Source of the DNA: Pleurocapsa sp. PCC 7327
Lineage (GTDB): Bacteria; Cyanobacteriota; Cyanobacteriia; Cyanobacteriales; Microcystaceae
DNA length: 64,000 bases
Direction: 5' to 3'
Assembly (NCBI RefSeq): GCF_000317025.1
Contig: NC_019689.1
Location: 310,001-374,000 of the forward strand
Part shown: positions 28,312-37,373 of the stretch, piece after piece
Layout of the letters: each line of letters starts with the position of its first letter
Position numbering within the stretch: position 1 is the first letter of the stretch
Notes under the pieces: model-generated
Databases searched by the model: none
What the model saw: only the letters and a program-made list of their open reading frames with translations
What the model was told of the DNA's origin: nothing
Program-made: the position numbers and the translations under genes

Positions 28312-29682
28312 GTGTTGAGAAAAAAAACCAGACAACTTTTGTTATTTTTCATAGCAATTTGCGTCATTGCTATTAGTAGCTTCACCAGTCATTCACAAGC
28401 GATTCCTAGTAAAGGGCGCGATCGCAGTATAGATAGACTTACTATAGACAATCGCCAAAAAGCAACAAACGATGGCTTACAAAACTGGGGTAGGGTCATT
28501 ACTGGGGTTGAAAGTCAATGGGAAAAACAATATGAAGAGTATTTTGAGGAAGATTTTATCAGCTCGAAGCTAACTCCCGAACAAATCGCCAAAAAACTGA
28601 GAGAAATAAGTAGAGAAACTGGGAAAAAACCCGCCGTCCTATGGGTAATGTCGCAGCCAAAACAGCTTAATTTGCTTTTGATTACGCCTCAAGGAGCGCC
28701 AGTTAGCCAAGAAATTAGGGCAGCGGATCGAGAAACGCTCTCAAAAGTCTCCCAGGATTTTGTCGAAAAACTTAGCAATCTTTCTAACGGTTATCTTGCC
28801 TCGGCACGGTTATTGCATCGGTGGCTGATTTCTCCGATCGAACCTTACTTAGAAGCCGAGCAAATAGATACTTTAATTATGTGTCTCGGAGGTGGATTGC
28901 GGACGCTTCCCTTCGCTGCCTTATACGATGGGGAGCGTTTTTTAATAGAAAAATACAGCCTCACCCGAATACCTGGCTTTTATCTAACGCCGATAAGTCA
29001 CGGCAATTTGAGCGATGCAAAAGTTTTGGCAATGGGGGCTACCGAATTTGAAGAGCAAGTCTCTTTGCCTGCTGTAGCTGTAGAATTATCGGCTATTACT
29101 CCCGATCCTTGGCAAGGAAAGACAATTCTCAACGAAGGATTTACCGTCGAAAATTTAGAAGCTCAACGCGATCGCGAACCTTTTCAAATCATTCATTTAG
29201 CTACCCATGCCGACTTTGTTCCCGGGAAGCCTCGCGATTCATACATTCAATTTTCCGATCGCAAATTAACCCTAGACCAGCTCAACGAGCTAGGCTGGAA
29301 AGAGCCTCCCGTAGAGTTGTTAGTCCTGAGTGCCTGTCAGACGGCGGTAGGCGATCGCACTGCCGAGATGGGTTTTGCTGGTTTAGCCCTTCAATCGGGC
29401 GTGCGATCGGCATTGGCAAGCCTTTGGTACGTCAGCGATGCCGGAACTTTAGCCCTGATGAGCGAATTCTATCAACAGTTGAAAAATATACCCCTAAAAG
29501 CAGAGGCGCTCAGACAGACACAAATTGCCATGCTCAAAGGAAAAGTCTATTTGCGAGAAAGGGAACTCGTCAATTCTAGAGGAGATATTTCCCTGCCGCC
29601 AGCCTTAGCCGAAAGCCAAGAAACCAATCTCTCCCATCCCTTCTACTGGGCGAGTTTTACTTTAATCGGCAGTCCTTGGTAA
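28312..29682 (+). CDS. Exported CHAT-domain caspase-like protease
   Basis: A 456-residue protein with an N-terminal signal peptide or anchor (QLLLFFIAICVIAISSF, about 8-24) and a CHAT domain over about 190-455. The catalytic His lies in IIHLATHADF (His299) and the Cys in LVLSACQTAVGD (Cys342), both intact. Many cyanobacterial CHAT proteins carry long TPR arrays; this one has none and a short region (about 60-190) with KPAVLWVMSQPKQLNLLLITPQ-like strands instead. CHAT enzymes are caspase-related proteases, some of them activated in defence or stress. No gsdm, TPR or effector gene is adjacent, so the target is unknown. The start is GTG at 28312; TTG at the next codon is possible. There is no obvious operon partner. 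Confidence 0.88.
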   Translation: MLRKKTRQLLLFFIAICVIAISSFTSHSQAIPSKGRDRSIDRLTIDNRQKATNDGLQNWGRVITGVESQWEKQYEEYFEEDFISSKLTPEQIAKKLREISRETGKKPAVLWVMSQPKQLNLLLITPQGAPVSQEIRAADRETLSKVSQDFVEKLSNLSNGYLASARLLHRWLISPIEPYLEAEQIDTLIMCLGGGLRTLPFAALYDGERFLIEKYSLTRIPGFYLTPISHGNLSDAKVLAMGATEFEEQVSLPAVAVELSAITPDPWQGKTILNEGFTVENLEAQRDREPFQIIHLATHADFVPGKPRDSYIQFSDRKLTLDQLNELGWKEPPVELLVLSACQTAVGDRTAEMGFAGLALQSGVRSALASLWYVSDAGTLALMSEFYQQLKNIPLKAEALRQTQIAMLKGKVYLRERELVNSRGDISLPPALAESQETNLSHPFYWASFTLIGSPW

Positions 29683-29690
29683 GTTTTTTG

Positions 29691-30425
29691 TTAGCTGCGA
29701 ATCACTGATAAAAATGCTTCTTTGGCAGCTGCTTGCTCGGCAGCTTTTTTCGATCTGCCCGTGCCCACACCTAATTTGCGATCGTTGAGCCAGACTTCTG
29801 CTGTAAAGCGTTCTCGATCGCCATTCGCCTGTTGAATTTCTCGTACCCGATAGTCTGGCAGAATTTTGTACTGCGCCTGCGTCCATTCTTGCAGGGCATC
29901 TTTGTAATTTTGGCGAGCGGGATCTTGACGAATTTCAGCCGCTTTCTCCTTGAGTAGATCGTCTAGCCACGGGCGCACCAATGCCATTGTCTGGGTGCTG
30001 AGATAAAGCGCTCCCAATACGGCTTCAAAGGCATCTGCCAAACGCGACACCCTTCCCGCTTTGTCAGCAGCAGCACTGCTAGAGATCGATAAATAGCGCT
30101 CTAATCCGTAACTTTCGGCAAACTCGGCAAGAGTGCGATCGCTGACCATAATCGATCGCACGGCGGCAAATTCTCCGACGGCAGCATCGGGATAAGTTTC
30201 TAGCAGCACTTCAGCCGCCGCCAGTCGCACCACTGCATCGCCAACAAACTCTAGCTGCTGATAATTTCTTTCTTTAGAAATACTCGGATGGGTTAAGGCT
30301 AAGTCTAGCAGCGACCAATTAACGGGAGCCGTTGTAGGCAATCCCAATTTTTGCACTAATGTTTGTAACTGTTTGCTGCGTCGAGGATCGGGAATCATAT
30401 TGGAAGTGAGATAGGGTGTAACCAT
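29691..30425 (-). CDS. rnc: Ribonuclease III
   Basis: Double-strand-specific endonuclease for rRNA processing and mRNA or antisense decay. The RNase III domain (about 15-150) has YQQLEFVGDAVVRL in place of the usual ERLEFLGDAVL signature, keeping the catalytic Glu and Asp, and the second acidic pair in RLADAFEAVLGALYLS. A dsRNA-binding domain follows (about 165-240; NYKDALQEWTQAQ ... GRSKKAAEQAAAKEAFL). The start at 30425 lies 3 nt after the stop of the TPR gene, suggesting translational coupling; an internal ATG at 30398 (MIPDPRRSKQL) would also give a normal enzyme. It converges on the CHAT gene with only 8 nt between them. Confidence 0.95.
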   Translation of the reverse strand: MVTPYLTSNMIPDPRRSKQLQTLVQKLGLPTTAPVNWSLLDLALTHPSISKERNYQQLEFVGDAVVRLAAAEVLLETYPDAAVGEFAAVRSIMVSDRTLAEFAESYGLERYLSISSSAAADKAGRVSRLADAFEAVLGALYLSTQTMALVRPWLDDLLKEKAAEIRQDPARQNYKDALQEWTQAQYKILPDYRVREIQQANGDRERFTAEVWLNDRKLGVGTGRSKKAAEQAAAKEAFLSVIRS

Positions 30426-30428
30426 ACC

Positions 30429-30989
30429 CTAATCGGGTTTTTGGAATTGTTCTAAGCCTTGAATAATTTCTAAGGCTTGCTCGTAGGACATCATATCGCC
30501 TTCTTGTTTGGATAGTGCGGCGCCTTGGCGAAAGTCTGCAATCGCCCCTTTCTTGTCGCCCAGTTCTATGCGAACATAGCCGCGATTGTAGTAGGCGATA
30601 GTCAGTTTGGGGTCGAGACGAATTGCTTGGTTATAATCCTCTAGGGCTTGTCGAAATTTTTTGAGCCAGAAATAGGAAGTTCCTCTGTAGTTATAAGCCT
30701 CTGCGCGATTGGGATCGAGTTCGATGACCCGACTAAAATCTGCGATCGCGCCTGGAAAGTCTTCTTGGCTGTGAGAGCGAATCATCCCGCGATGCATGTA
30801 AGCATTCGCGTCGTTAGGATTGGCGCGAATCACTTTTTCAACGCCTTCTAGTTCGTCGATATCGTAGTGAGCGACGTATCGATGGACGGGGATTTCCTCA
30901 AAAGGAATTCCCCAAGCTGGGAAGGTTGCCAACTCAGCAACTGCGATCGATAGAACAATTGCCGATAGAGAAAAAAATTGAGCTTTCAT
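30429..30989 (-). CDS. Exported TPR-repeat protein
   Basis: A 186-residue protein with a signal peptide (MKAQFFSLSAIVLSIAVAEL) followed by three or more tetratricopeptide repeats: NPNDANAYMHRGMIRSH, LDPNRAEAYNYRGTSYFWL and LDPKLTIAYYNRGYVRIEL are successive A-helix segments spaced by 34 residues. TPR domains mediate protein-protein contacts; no catalytic domain is present. The ATG at 30987-30989 starts the signal peptide; the frame continues upstream but runs into the rnpB 3' end. Gene order rnpB, TPR protein, rnc on the same strand could form a transcription unit. The partner is unknown. Confidence 0.85.
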   Translation of the reverse strand: MKAQFFSLSAIVLSIAVAELATFPAWGIPFEEIPVHRYVAHYDIDELEGVEKVIRANPNDANAYMHRGMIRSHSQEDFPGAIADFSRVIELDPNRAEAYNYRGTSYFWLKKFRQALEDYNQAIRLDPKLTIAYYNRGYVRIELGDKKGAIADFRQGAALSKQEGDMMSYEQALEIIQGLEQFQKPD

Positions 30990-31008
30990 AGCTATAGAGA
31001 AACAAAAG

Positions 31009-31450
31009 GAGAAAGTAAGACGTAAGCCGGATTCTGTTCGTACAATCAATAGCTTAGCTTACAGCGATCGGCTAACTGTTGCACGGGCGGTTATCTATCT
31101 GGGATGTCTGTTACCAGACACCTCAAGCGGTTCTCTCGCAGCGGGACTGGTAAAAGACCAACCGTAGTCCCTTCGACCTTGCTCCCAACCGGGGTTTACC
31201 GAGCCAGCACCTCTCGATGCTGCTGGTGCGCTCTTACCGCACCTTTGCACCCTTACCAATTTTGTCCTTTGTCCTTTGTAAAAAACAAATGACAAATGAC
31301 AAATGACTAATTGGCGGTATGTTTCTGTGGCACTATCCTCGCGCTTGCGCACACTGGGCGTTACCCAGCAAGTTTGGTCTTTCGGGAGTCCGGACTTTCC
31401 TCAGATTGGCAAATTTTGCCAATCCGCAACCACCTCGCTTACTCTCTCCT
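31009..31450 (-). ncRNA. rnpB: RNase P RNA (bacterial type A)
   Basis: Catalytic RNA of RNase P, which trims tRNA 5' ends. On the minus strand the RNA begins around 31450 with AGGAGAGAGTAAGCGAGG, then shows the CR-I element GAGGAAAGTCCGGACTCC, a GCGAGGATAGTGCCACAGAAA segment, the CR-IV-like GGTAAACCCCGGTTGGGAGC stretch, and ends near the conserved CAGAATCCGGCTTACGTC. These are standard landmarks, so identity is firm; exact ends are estimates. The RNA carries an extra hairpin of heptad repeats at 31256-31314 in the P12 region. Heptad-repeat insertions in rnpB are known from heterocyst-forming cyanobacteria. Confidence 0.95.
31256..31314. repeat. Heptad-repeat hairpin inserted in rnpB
   Basis: CCAATT / AATTGG clamp a 59-nt segment made of TTTGTCC units on one arm and CAAATGA units on the other, joined by an A6-rich loop. 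In the RNA, GUCAUUUGU pairs with ACAAAGGAC with one A-G mismatch per 7-nt unit, giving a long extended hairpin. The same element in inverse orientation is seen inside the mannosidase gene at 52544. Confidence 0.88.
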
Positions 31451-31596
31451 ACTTTCTACTTTATAGTATGAACGACGATGAAGCGATCGGCATTCTAATT
31501 GCATGTAAACTGGCAGTTTTTCGCCTGATGAGAGTAATAAACTGACGGAGTTAAACGGAACGCGATCGCTTGCGTCTCTATTCAAAAGATCTATGT

Positions 31597-32604
31597 CTAA
31601 TTTCTGTGCGTCAGTTCTGCTGGAGTTTCAGGAACAGAAGCTGCCTTAAGGGTGCGTTTGAGCATGAAGACGGCTAAGACAATTCCTACCATTGCCAAGC
31701 CTGCTGTAGGATAGAAGAAAGCAGTGTAAGAGCCAAAGAAATCTCTGATCCGACCAGCTATGAGCGTACCTGCTAATGCGCCTGCTCCATAGGCAGTAAA
31801 GACAATACCGTAGTTTTTTGCATAGTCTTCTGCTCTAAACAAGCTCAAGGTTGAATTAGGAGCGATCGCTAGCCACCCTCCAAGACAGAAGAAAAATATG
31901 GAGAATGCAACCAAATAAGTCGGTACTTCCCCTTGTCTGGCATTTAGCATCATAATCGAGCCAATGACGATCGGTACGAAGGAAACAATTGTCGCTATTT
32001 TGGAACTAGTGCGATCGGTCAGCCAACCAAAGAAGGGACGACCTGCTCCGTTAAATATCGCAAACAGAGATAGTGTGTTCGCTGCCGTATTTGCATCTAG
32101 TCCGATAATTTCCTGCGCTGCCGAGCTGGTAATTCCGATCGCCGACAATCCTACAAAAGACCCGATAGTGTAGTATAGCCAAAGACCATAGAATGTCTGA
32201 GTTTGGAGCATAGGCTTACGCTGTACTAGCCCATTTGCCGTTACAGATTCGAGAGGATTCCAACCCGCAGGTTTCCATCCTGTTGGAGGAGCCTTCAAAG
32301 TAGTCGAGATTACCAATATGATTGCTGTAAAGGCGATCCCTAGAATAATGAAAGTTGGTTGCACCCCATAAGCATTAATGAGCTGTTTGGCGATGGGAGC
32401 GGTGACTAGGGGAAACAAACCAAAACCAATTACTGTCAAACCAACAGCTAGTCCTTTCTTGTCTGGAAACCACTTAGCTGAAATGGCAAGCGGTACGCCG
32501 TAAGCCATTCCCACTCCTATGCCTGCAATTATGCCATAGGTGAGTACCAACAGGGTAATGTTGCTGGTGAGGTTAGAGAGAATATATCCTACTCCCGTTA
32601 TTAC
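31597..32604 (-). pseudogene. 5'-truncated OFA-type major facilitator transporter
   Basis: The frame encodes the last eight or nine helices of an oxalate/formate antiporter-like MFS protein: VLTYGIIAGIGVGMAYGVP, SAKWFPDKKGLAVGLTVIGFG, GWKPAGW, FNGAGRPFFGWLTDRT and ICxGGW-like FFCLGGWLAIAPN. Family members have about 420-440 residues with twelve helices. Reading upstream of 32550, homology continues (TGVGYILSNLTSNITLL) until a stop at 32605-32607, and the first about 90 residues are gone. No plausible start codon with a binding site precedes the remainder. The break coincides with a 50-nt dispersed repeat at 32615. It is most likely a decaying gene; translation of a shortened protein from TTG at 32550 cannot be excluded. 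Confidence 0.75.
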
Positions 32605-32614
32605 TTAGTAATTC

Positions 32615-32664
32615 GCAATTATCAGTTCGCAATTAGTCAGCAGTTCTATGTGTGGTGAGTTTTT
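32615..32664. repeat. 50-nt dispersed repeat, copy 1
   Basis: Begins GCAATTATCAGTTCGCAATT and ends GAGTTTTT. It matches 54991-55040 in the same orientation with three mismatches. It abuts the truncation point of the MFS gene. Confidence 0.88.
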
Positions 32665-32761
32665 GTACTTCTGTGAATTTTAAGAAACATGCAGATAAAA
32701 AATAGCCTCAAAAGTGAGTATAATAGGAGGCTAAATCTTTTGATTTTTTTTAATCTTTATT

Positions 32762-34378
32762 TTACTGAAATGTGTCTTTTGCAACAGAGATAGCAAACTT
32801 AGATGGCTCGAACATAACTTCAGTTGCGATCGCTTGTGCCCGTTCTATCTGACCGTAGGAAAATATCCAAGGTAATTCTGACGGGAGTTGAGAACGAAAC
32901 CACTCCAAAATATAGGGGCTGCCGTAAATAATTAGTCCTTGAATCGAACCGCCCCGGAGCAATTTCTCATAAAAATCCCTTCCTTGAGGCGTTAATCCGG
33001 CAATTCCTCGGAAGGGATTAGCCCGAATAAAGACTTGTAGCAGCGTTTTTCTAGGATCGTCGCCAACAAAATTTAGGGTGGTTTGGTCTACTAATTGCAA
33101 CTCGTAACCGAGTTGTTTGGGAATGGTAACTGCTGGCGTGTGGCGATCTAAAAAATCGCAATTGAGCAGATCGTCAACTACGATTAAATTTCTTCCCTTC
33201 TCCTCGCTAGAAGGTTTTAGCGGCAAAGAACCGCCCACTTGCATCGAGTCTCGCAAAATACGATCGACTGTTTGAATTGCCGCAGGTTGTTCTAATTGTG
33301 AAATAAAGAATAAAGACTCTTTTTCTGTCTTATCGCGGAGGATTTTTCGTTTCGCTTGCCAAATTCTCTCTATGGATTCGTGAATTTTTGCTTCGCTCAA
33401 ACGTCCCGATCGCACTGCGCGATCGACTGCTTCAATTGCGACTTCGGGATCTCCAGGCATTAACAAAATATCTGCTCCCGCTTCGACTGCCATCACGGCA
33501 ACTTCTTCTGGCGAGGCATAGTTAGCAACGCCGCCCATAATCAGGGCATCGGTGACGATTAATCCGGCAAACCCTAACTGTTGTCGCAGTTGACCTGTGA
33601 GAATGGGTTGAGAAAGGGTTGCAGGACGATCTGAGTCCCAAGCAGGGATGAGTAAGTGAGCGCTCATAATGCTATCTACCCCTGCCGCGATCGCGCTTTG
33701 AAAGGGGGGTAACTCCACTTCTGCCAGTCGGGAGGCAGCATGAGGCAGGACGGGTAAATCTAGATGGGAGTCGGTAGCGGTATCTCCGTGCCCTGGAAAA
33801 TGTTTAGCGGTGGTAAGGACGGGATAGGATTTTGCGCCTTCGATAAAAGCTGTTATAAGTTGACCGACGAGTTCGGGCGTATCCCCAAACGAACGAACGT
33901 TGATGACTGGATTATCGGGATTGTTATTGACATCGGCAACGGGAGCATAGATCCAATTAATGCCGATCGCTAACGCTTCTTGAGCGGTAATTGCGCCCAT
34001 TTGGGTAGCATAATATTTGGCGCGATCGCGATCTTGCTCGGCAATCGCTCCGATTGCCATCGGCGGCGGAAACCATGTCGCACCCGCAAAGCTCTGTCCG
34101 ACTCCTTCTTCAATATCCGCGCCAATGAATAAAGGAATCGTCGCCCAACTTTGTAACTGTTGCGATCGCAGGGCAATTTCGGCAGCACTACCTCCTAATA
34201 AGATGACCCCGCCCAGGTTTAACGTCTGCAACCAATAGCGTAACTTAGCAGCAGGCGGTTCCCAAGCGGGATAGCGAATTTGTCGGTCGAACAAATAGCC
34301 AGAGGCACGTACCACTACCATTTGTCCGATCTGTTCCTTGAGAGAGAGTTGCGTCCAATCGGGTAAATAGTCAGTCAT
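32762..34378 (-). CDS. GH3 beta-N-acetylhexosaminidase-like glycoside hydrolase
   Basis: A 538-residue family-3 glycoside hydrolase of the NagZ type. The N-terminal TIM barrel (about 10-350) shows the diagnostic AKHFPGHGDTATDSHLDLP motif, with the His-Asp general acid-base pair of NagZ enzymes, and the nucleophile Asp in GLIVTDALIMGGV. A further C-terminal domain (about 380-538) makes it longer than the single-domain proteobacterial NagZ. Such enzymes remove N-acetylglucosamine from muropeptides in peptidoglycan recycling; a broader beta-glycosidase role is possible. No signal peptide is apparent, so it should act in the cytosol. ATG start, preceded by heptad repeats at 34382-34440. Confidence 0.9.
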   Translation of the reverse strand: MTDYLPDWTQLSLKEQIGQMVVVRASGYLFDRQIRYPAWEPPAAKLRYWLQTLNLGGVILLGGSAAEIALRSQQLQSWATIPLFIGADIEEGVGQSFAGATWFPPPMAIGAIAEQDRDRAKYYATQMGAITAQEALAIGINWIYAPVADVNNNPDNPVINVRSFGDTPELVGQLITAFIEGAKSYPVLTTAKHFPGHGDTATDSHLDLPVLPHAASRLAEVELPPFQSAIAAGVDSIMSAHLLIPAWDSDRPATLSQPILTGQLRQQLGFAGLIVTDALIMGGVANYASPEEVAVMAVEAGADILLMPGDPEVAIEAVDRAVRSGRLSEAKIHESIERIWQAKRKILRDKTEKESLFFISQLEQPAAIQTVDRILRDSMQVGGSLPLKPSSEEKGRNLIVVDDLLNCDFLDRHTPAVTIPKQLGYELQLVDQTTLNFVGDDPRKTLLQVFIRANPFRGIAGLTPQGRDFYEKLLRGGSIQGLIIYGSPYILEWFRSQLPSELPWIFSYGQIERAQAIATEVMFEPSKFAISVAKDTFQ

Positions 34379-34381
34379 AAT

Positions 34382-34440
34382 AGTTCAAAGTTTAGAGTTC
34401 AAAATTCAAAATTACCTCAAACTTTGAACTTTGAATTTTT
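34382..34440. repeat. Heptad-repeat hairpin (TTCAAAG type)
   Basis: Left arm GTTCAAAG..AGTTCAAAATTCAAAAT and right arm CTTTGAACTTTGAATTTTT are complementary, forming a hairpin of 7-nt units between rbfA and the GH3 gene. On the plus strand it ends in T5, so it might also act as a terminator in that direction. Confidence 0.75.
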
Positions 34441-34460
34441 CACGATTTTAGTCGCGCGCG

Positions 34461-34865
34461 TTACCCTAAATCCTCTTGCTCAAGATTATCTATCTCTTCG
34501 TCCTCTTCTCGATGAGTGTCGCGAATTTGGTTTAACAGATGTAAGGTGCGATCGCCTCGCTCTAGAGAACGATCTTCGACAAACACGACTTCTGGCGTTC
34601 GGCGCAGTCTAATCCGCTGACCGAGTTCGCGGCGCACGAAGGCAGTAGAAGATTTCAATCCTGCCATCGTCTCGGCTTTTGCCGCTTCTGTGCCATAGAT
34701 GCTGACGTATATTTTAGCATGTTGCAGGTCGCCAGAGACATCGACATCTGTAACGCTGACCATACCAGCGCCCACGCGATCGTCTTTGATCTCGTTGAGC
34801 AACATCTGGCTAACTTCGCGTTTGATTAGAGAAGAAACGCGCGAAACCCGACGATTATCAGCCAT
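34461..34865 (-). CDS. rbfA: Ribosome-binding factor A
   Basis: Small KH-fold assembly factor for the 30S subunit, needed for 16S rRNA 5' maturation and growth in the cold. The 134-residue protein has the family pattern: [62 protein letters not shown] and [12 protein letters not shown]. The C-terminal acidic tail ([15 protein letters not shown]) is typical of cyanobacterial homologues. It follows the DUF751 gene on the same strand with a gap of about 115 nt, an order seen in other cyanobacteria, and precedes the GH3 gene. Confidence 0.97.
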   Translation of the reverse strand: MADNRRVSRVSSLIKREVSQMLLNEIKDDRVGAGMVSVTDVDVSGDLQHAKIYVSIYGTEAAKAETMAGLKSSTAFVRRELGQRIRLRRTPEVVFVEDRSLERGDRTLHLLNQIRDTHREEDEEIDNLEQEDLG

Positions 34866-34979
34866 AATTTTCGCCCCCTTTTTTTGACTATGGGCAATTT
34901 TAGGTATTATCCCTTGTCTATTGTCGGTTATTTTGCGGTTTTCGTTTCGGAAAACTAATGACTTTCAGGTTGCGATTGG

Positions 34980-35183
34980 CTAGGCTGCTGATAACCCCAG
35001 CATGGCTCTGAGCGTGAAGGCGATAAAGGCAAATCCGCCTGCTAATATCCCTACGATTGCAATTGCCGTTACAGGATTTTTGAACCAGGGTTTTAAGCTG
35101 TCAAAAAAAGCAATAAAAATTCCCAGAATCAGACTCAGAAGATAGGTCGGGTAACGAGAAACATTGATAAAAAAGTCTTTCAT
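34980..35183 (-). CDS. DUF751 (Ycf33-like) membrane protein
   Basis: A 67-residue protein with two hydrophobic helices (about 12-30 and 39-60) separated by a short charged turn (DSLKPWFKNP). The pattern matches the DUF751/Ycf33 family that is conserved in cyanobacteria and in some algal plastids. The biochemical role is unknown. It is located directly upstream of rbfA on the same strand, so the two are probably co-transcribed. The upstream 240 bp contain only short, unrelated reading frames. Confidence 0.88.
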   Translation of the reverse strand: MKDFFINVSRYPTYLLSLILGIFIAFFDSLKPWFKNPVTAIAIVGILAGGFAFIAFTLRAMLGLSAA

Positions 35184-35425
35184 CGCTCAGCAGGGCATTC
35201 TACATTACATCTTTATGGTGTAGCACCTGTTCGGGTACTTAGACAACCGTTCGAGGTGAGAATTGGAAAATCTCCAACTCGCCGATGATGGTATGCTATG
35301 ACAATCTTCTCGGATTTGTGAGTACGAGCGTCTTGAAAAGTGCGTGTTTAAAAATCGCGAGCAAGACGCGAAGCGTCCTGAGTGTAAGCAAAGGATCTTT
35401 CGCACTACCTAAATTACAATTCTCG

Positions 35426-37237
35426 TTAGGCAGGAACTCGAACGATATCTTGCCCTGCTAGTCCAAAAGCTTCGTGAACGGCTTGTAAGGCTTTAATACC
35501 ATCTTCTTTGGTTACTACGCAACTGATTTTAATTTCAGAGGTAGTAATCATTTGAATGTTGACGTTCTGCTGGGCTAAAGATTCAAAAAATCGAGCCGCA
35601 ACCCCTGGCTGTCCTGCCATTCCAGAGCCGACAATGCTAACTTTAGCCACATTGGTATCTACCTTAACTTCGCCGCAACCCGTGCTAGCAGCTAGGGCTT
35701 CTAGGGCTATCCGTGCTGCTTCTGCGTCTGCCTGGGCGACGGTAAAAGCGATGTCGCGGGCGGGGGTGCCGTTAATGATGCGACAGCGTTGGGACTGAAT
35801 AATCGTGTCTACGCTGATATTTTTCTCGGCAAGCGCTCCAAAAATTTGCGCCGCCATGCCGGGGCGGTTTGGCACGTAACGAATCGCAATTTGTGCTTGA
35901 TTGGTATCTAAGGCGACTCCGCGCACGGGTGGAGAGTCGGCAGATTCGGTAACGACGGTTGGGGGGAGGAGGGGAGAATCTTCTACTTCAAATGCTTCGC
36001 ACAAGGCTTTAATAGCGCGATCGCACTCGTCTTCAGCAATGACACAACTCACCTTTACCTCGGAAGTCGAAATCATCTCGATATTGACGTTTGCTTCGGC
36101 TAAGGCTTTGAACATCCGGGCGGCAATCCCCGGACGGCCGATCATGCCTGCCCCCGCGATGGAAATTTTGGCAATGCGTTTTTCTACCATGACTTCGGCT
36201 TCTTCAGAATTTGTCGGATGGGAGCGCAAAGCGGGGGCGATCGCTTCTGCTACGGCTTCGGCTTTGACGAGCATGTCTTTGACGACGGTAAAGGCAATGT
36301 CGTTGCTATTGCCTTCGTGAATTGACTGGATGATGAGATCGACATCGACGTTTTGACGGGCAATTTCGCCAAATAACCGCGCTGCAATGCCGGGGCGATC
36401 GGGCACTCGTAGGAGCGCGACTTTTGCCTGATCTGCGTCGAACCCGACTGCATCGACTGTCTTGGTAATTTCTAATCCGACTAAGGGACGAGGTTTTGGT
36501 ATGGGCGAGATAACTTTCGTTCCCGGTTCGTCACTCCAACTCGAACGGACGACTAGGGGCACGCCGTAATTTTTGGCTATCTCAACTGCCCTCGGATGGA
36601 GAACTTTTGCGCCCAAGCTGGCCAACTCCAGCATTTCGTCGCAGGTAATTTCGTCCATTAACTTCGCCTGTGGTACGATGCGAGGATCGGTGGTGAGAAT
36701 GCCGGGAACGTCGGTATAAATTTCGCACAGATTGGCTTTTAAAGCGGCAGCCAAAGCAACGGCTGACGTGTCCGATCCCCCGCGTCCCAGGGTCGTGATT
36801 TCTAGGTCGTCAATGCTGCTAATGCCCTGAAAACCAGCTACGACGACGACTTTTCCTCGTTCGAGATGGTGCTGGAGACGTTTTGTCTTGATTTCTAAGA
36901 TTCTGGCACGGCTGTGTTCGGCTTCGGTGACGATGCCAACTTGGGCACCCGTTAGCGAAATGGCAGGCTGTCCCAATTCCTGCAATGCCATACTCATCAG
37001 CGCGATGGATACCTGTTCCCCAGTCGAGAGAAGCATGTCCATCTCCCGGCGACAGGGATTAGGGGAAATTTGCTTGGCTAAGTTGACCAAACCATCGGTG
37101 GTTTTTCCCATTGCAGAAACGACAACGACGACTGCGTTGCCGTCTTGGACGCTTTGCCGTACCCGTCGGGCTACTGCTTGAATGCGATCGACCGAACCAA
37201 CGGAAGTTCCACCGTATTTTTGGACAATGAGTGCCAT
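35426..37237 (-). CDS. lysC: Aspartate kinase
   Basis: Phosphorylates aspartate, the entry to lysine, threonine and methionine synthesis. The 603-residue protein starts with the kinase motif [14 protein letters not shown] and has [15 protein letters not shown], followed by [18 protein letters not shown]. After the kinase domain (about 1-245) the regulatory region is duplicated: two ACT pairs at about 265-415 and 440-600, both with the pattern [14 protein letters not shown] / [14 protein letters not shown] and [13 protein letters not shown] / [14 protein letters not shown]. Four ACT domains are characteristic of cyanobacterial aspartate kinases and imply feedback control by end products. ATG start; probably monocistronic. 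Confidence 0.97.
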   Translation of the reverse strand: MALIVQKYGGTSVGSVDRIQAVARRVRQSVQDGNAVVVVVSAMGKTTDGLVNLAKQISPNPCRREMDMLLSTGEQVSIALMSMALQELGQPAISLTGAQVGIVTEAEHSRARILEIKTKRLQHHLERGKVVVVAGFQGISSIDDLEITTLGRGGSDTSAVALAAALKANLCEIYTDVPGILTTDPRIVPQAKLMDEITCDEMLELASLGAKVLHPRAVEIAKNYGVPLVVRSSWSDEPGTKVISPIPKPRPLVGLEITKTVDAVGFDADQAKVALLRVPDRPGIAARLFGEIARQNVDVDLIIQSIHEGNSNDIAFTVVKDMLVKAEAVAEAIAPALRSHPTNSEEAEVMVEKRIAKISIAGAGMIGRPGIAARMFKALAEANVNIEMISTSEVKVSCVIAEDECDRAIKALCEAFEVEDSPLLPPTVVTESADSPPVRGVALDTNQAQIAIRYVPNRPGMAAQIFGALAEKNISVDTIIQSQRCRIINGTPARDIAFTVAQADAEAARIALEALAASTGCGEVKVDTNVAKVSIVGSGMAGQPGVAARFFESLAQQNVNIQMITTSEIKISCVVTKEDGIKALQAVHEAFGLAGQDIVRVPA

Positions 37238-37373
37238 GCGTTTTCCTTTTTAGACCCAGGGTAGTCTATCCTATCAATTTTCTAAATTATCAAACTTGTG
37301 GAAACAAGTAGAAAAGGACAAAATAAGAAATCAAGCGATCGCCCGACTCAATTATTCCAACTTTTCTCTCCTG

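Noticed and set aside
35230-35300. Possible tRNA (GTTCGAGG word)
   Set aside because: No cloverleaf arms could be paired around the T-loop-like sequence.
35205-35405. 66-codon minus-strand frame upstream of DUF751
   Set aside because: Ser/Arg/Cys-rich composition, no ribosome binding site and no resemblance to a family.
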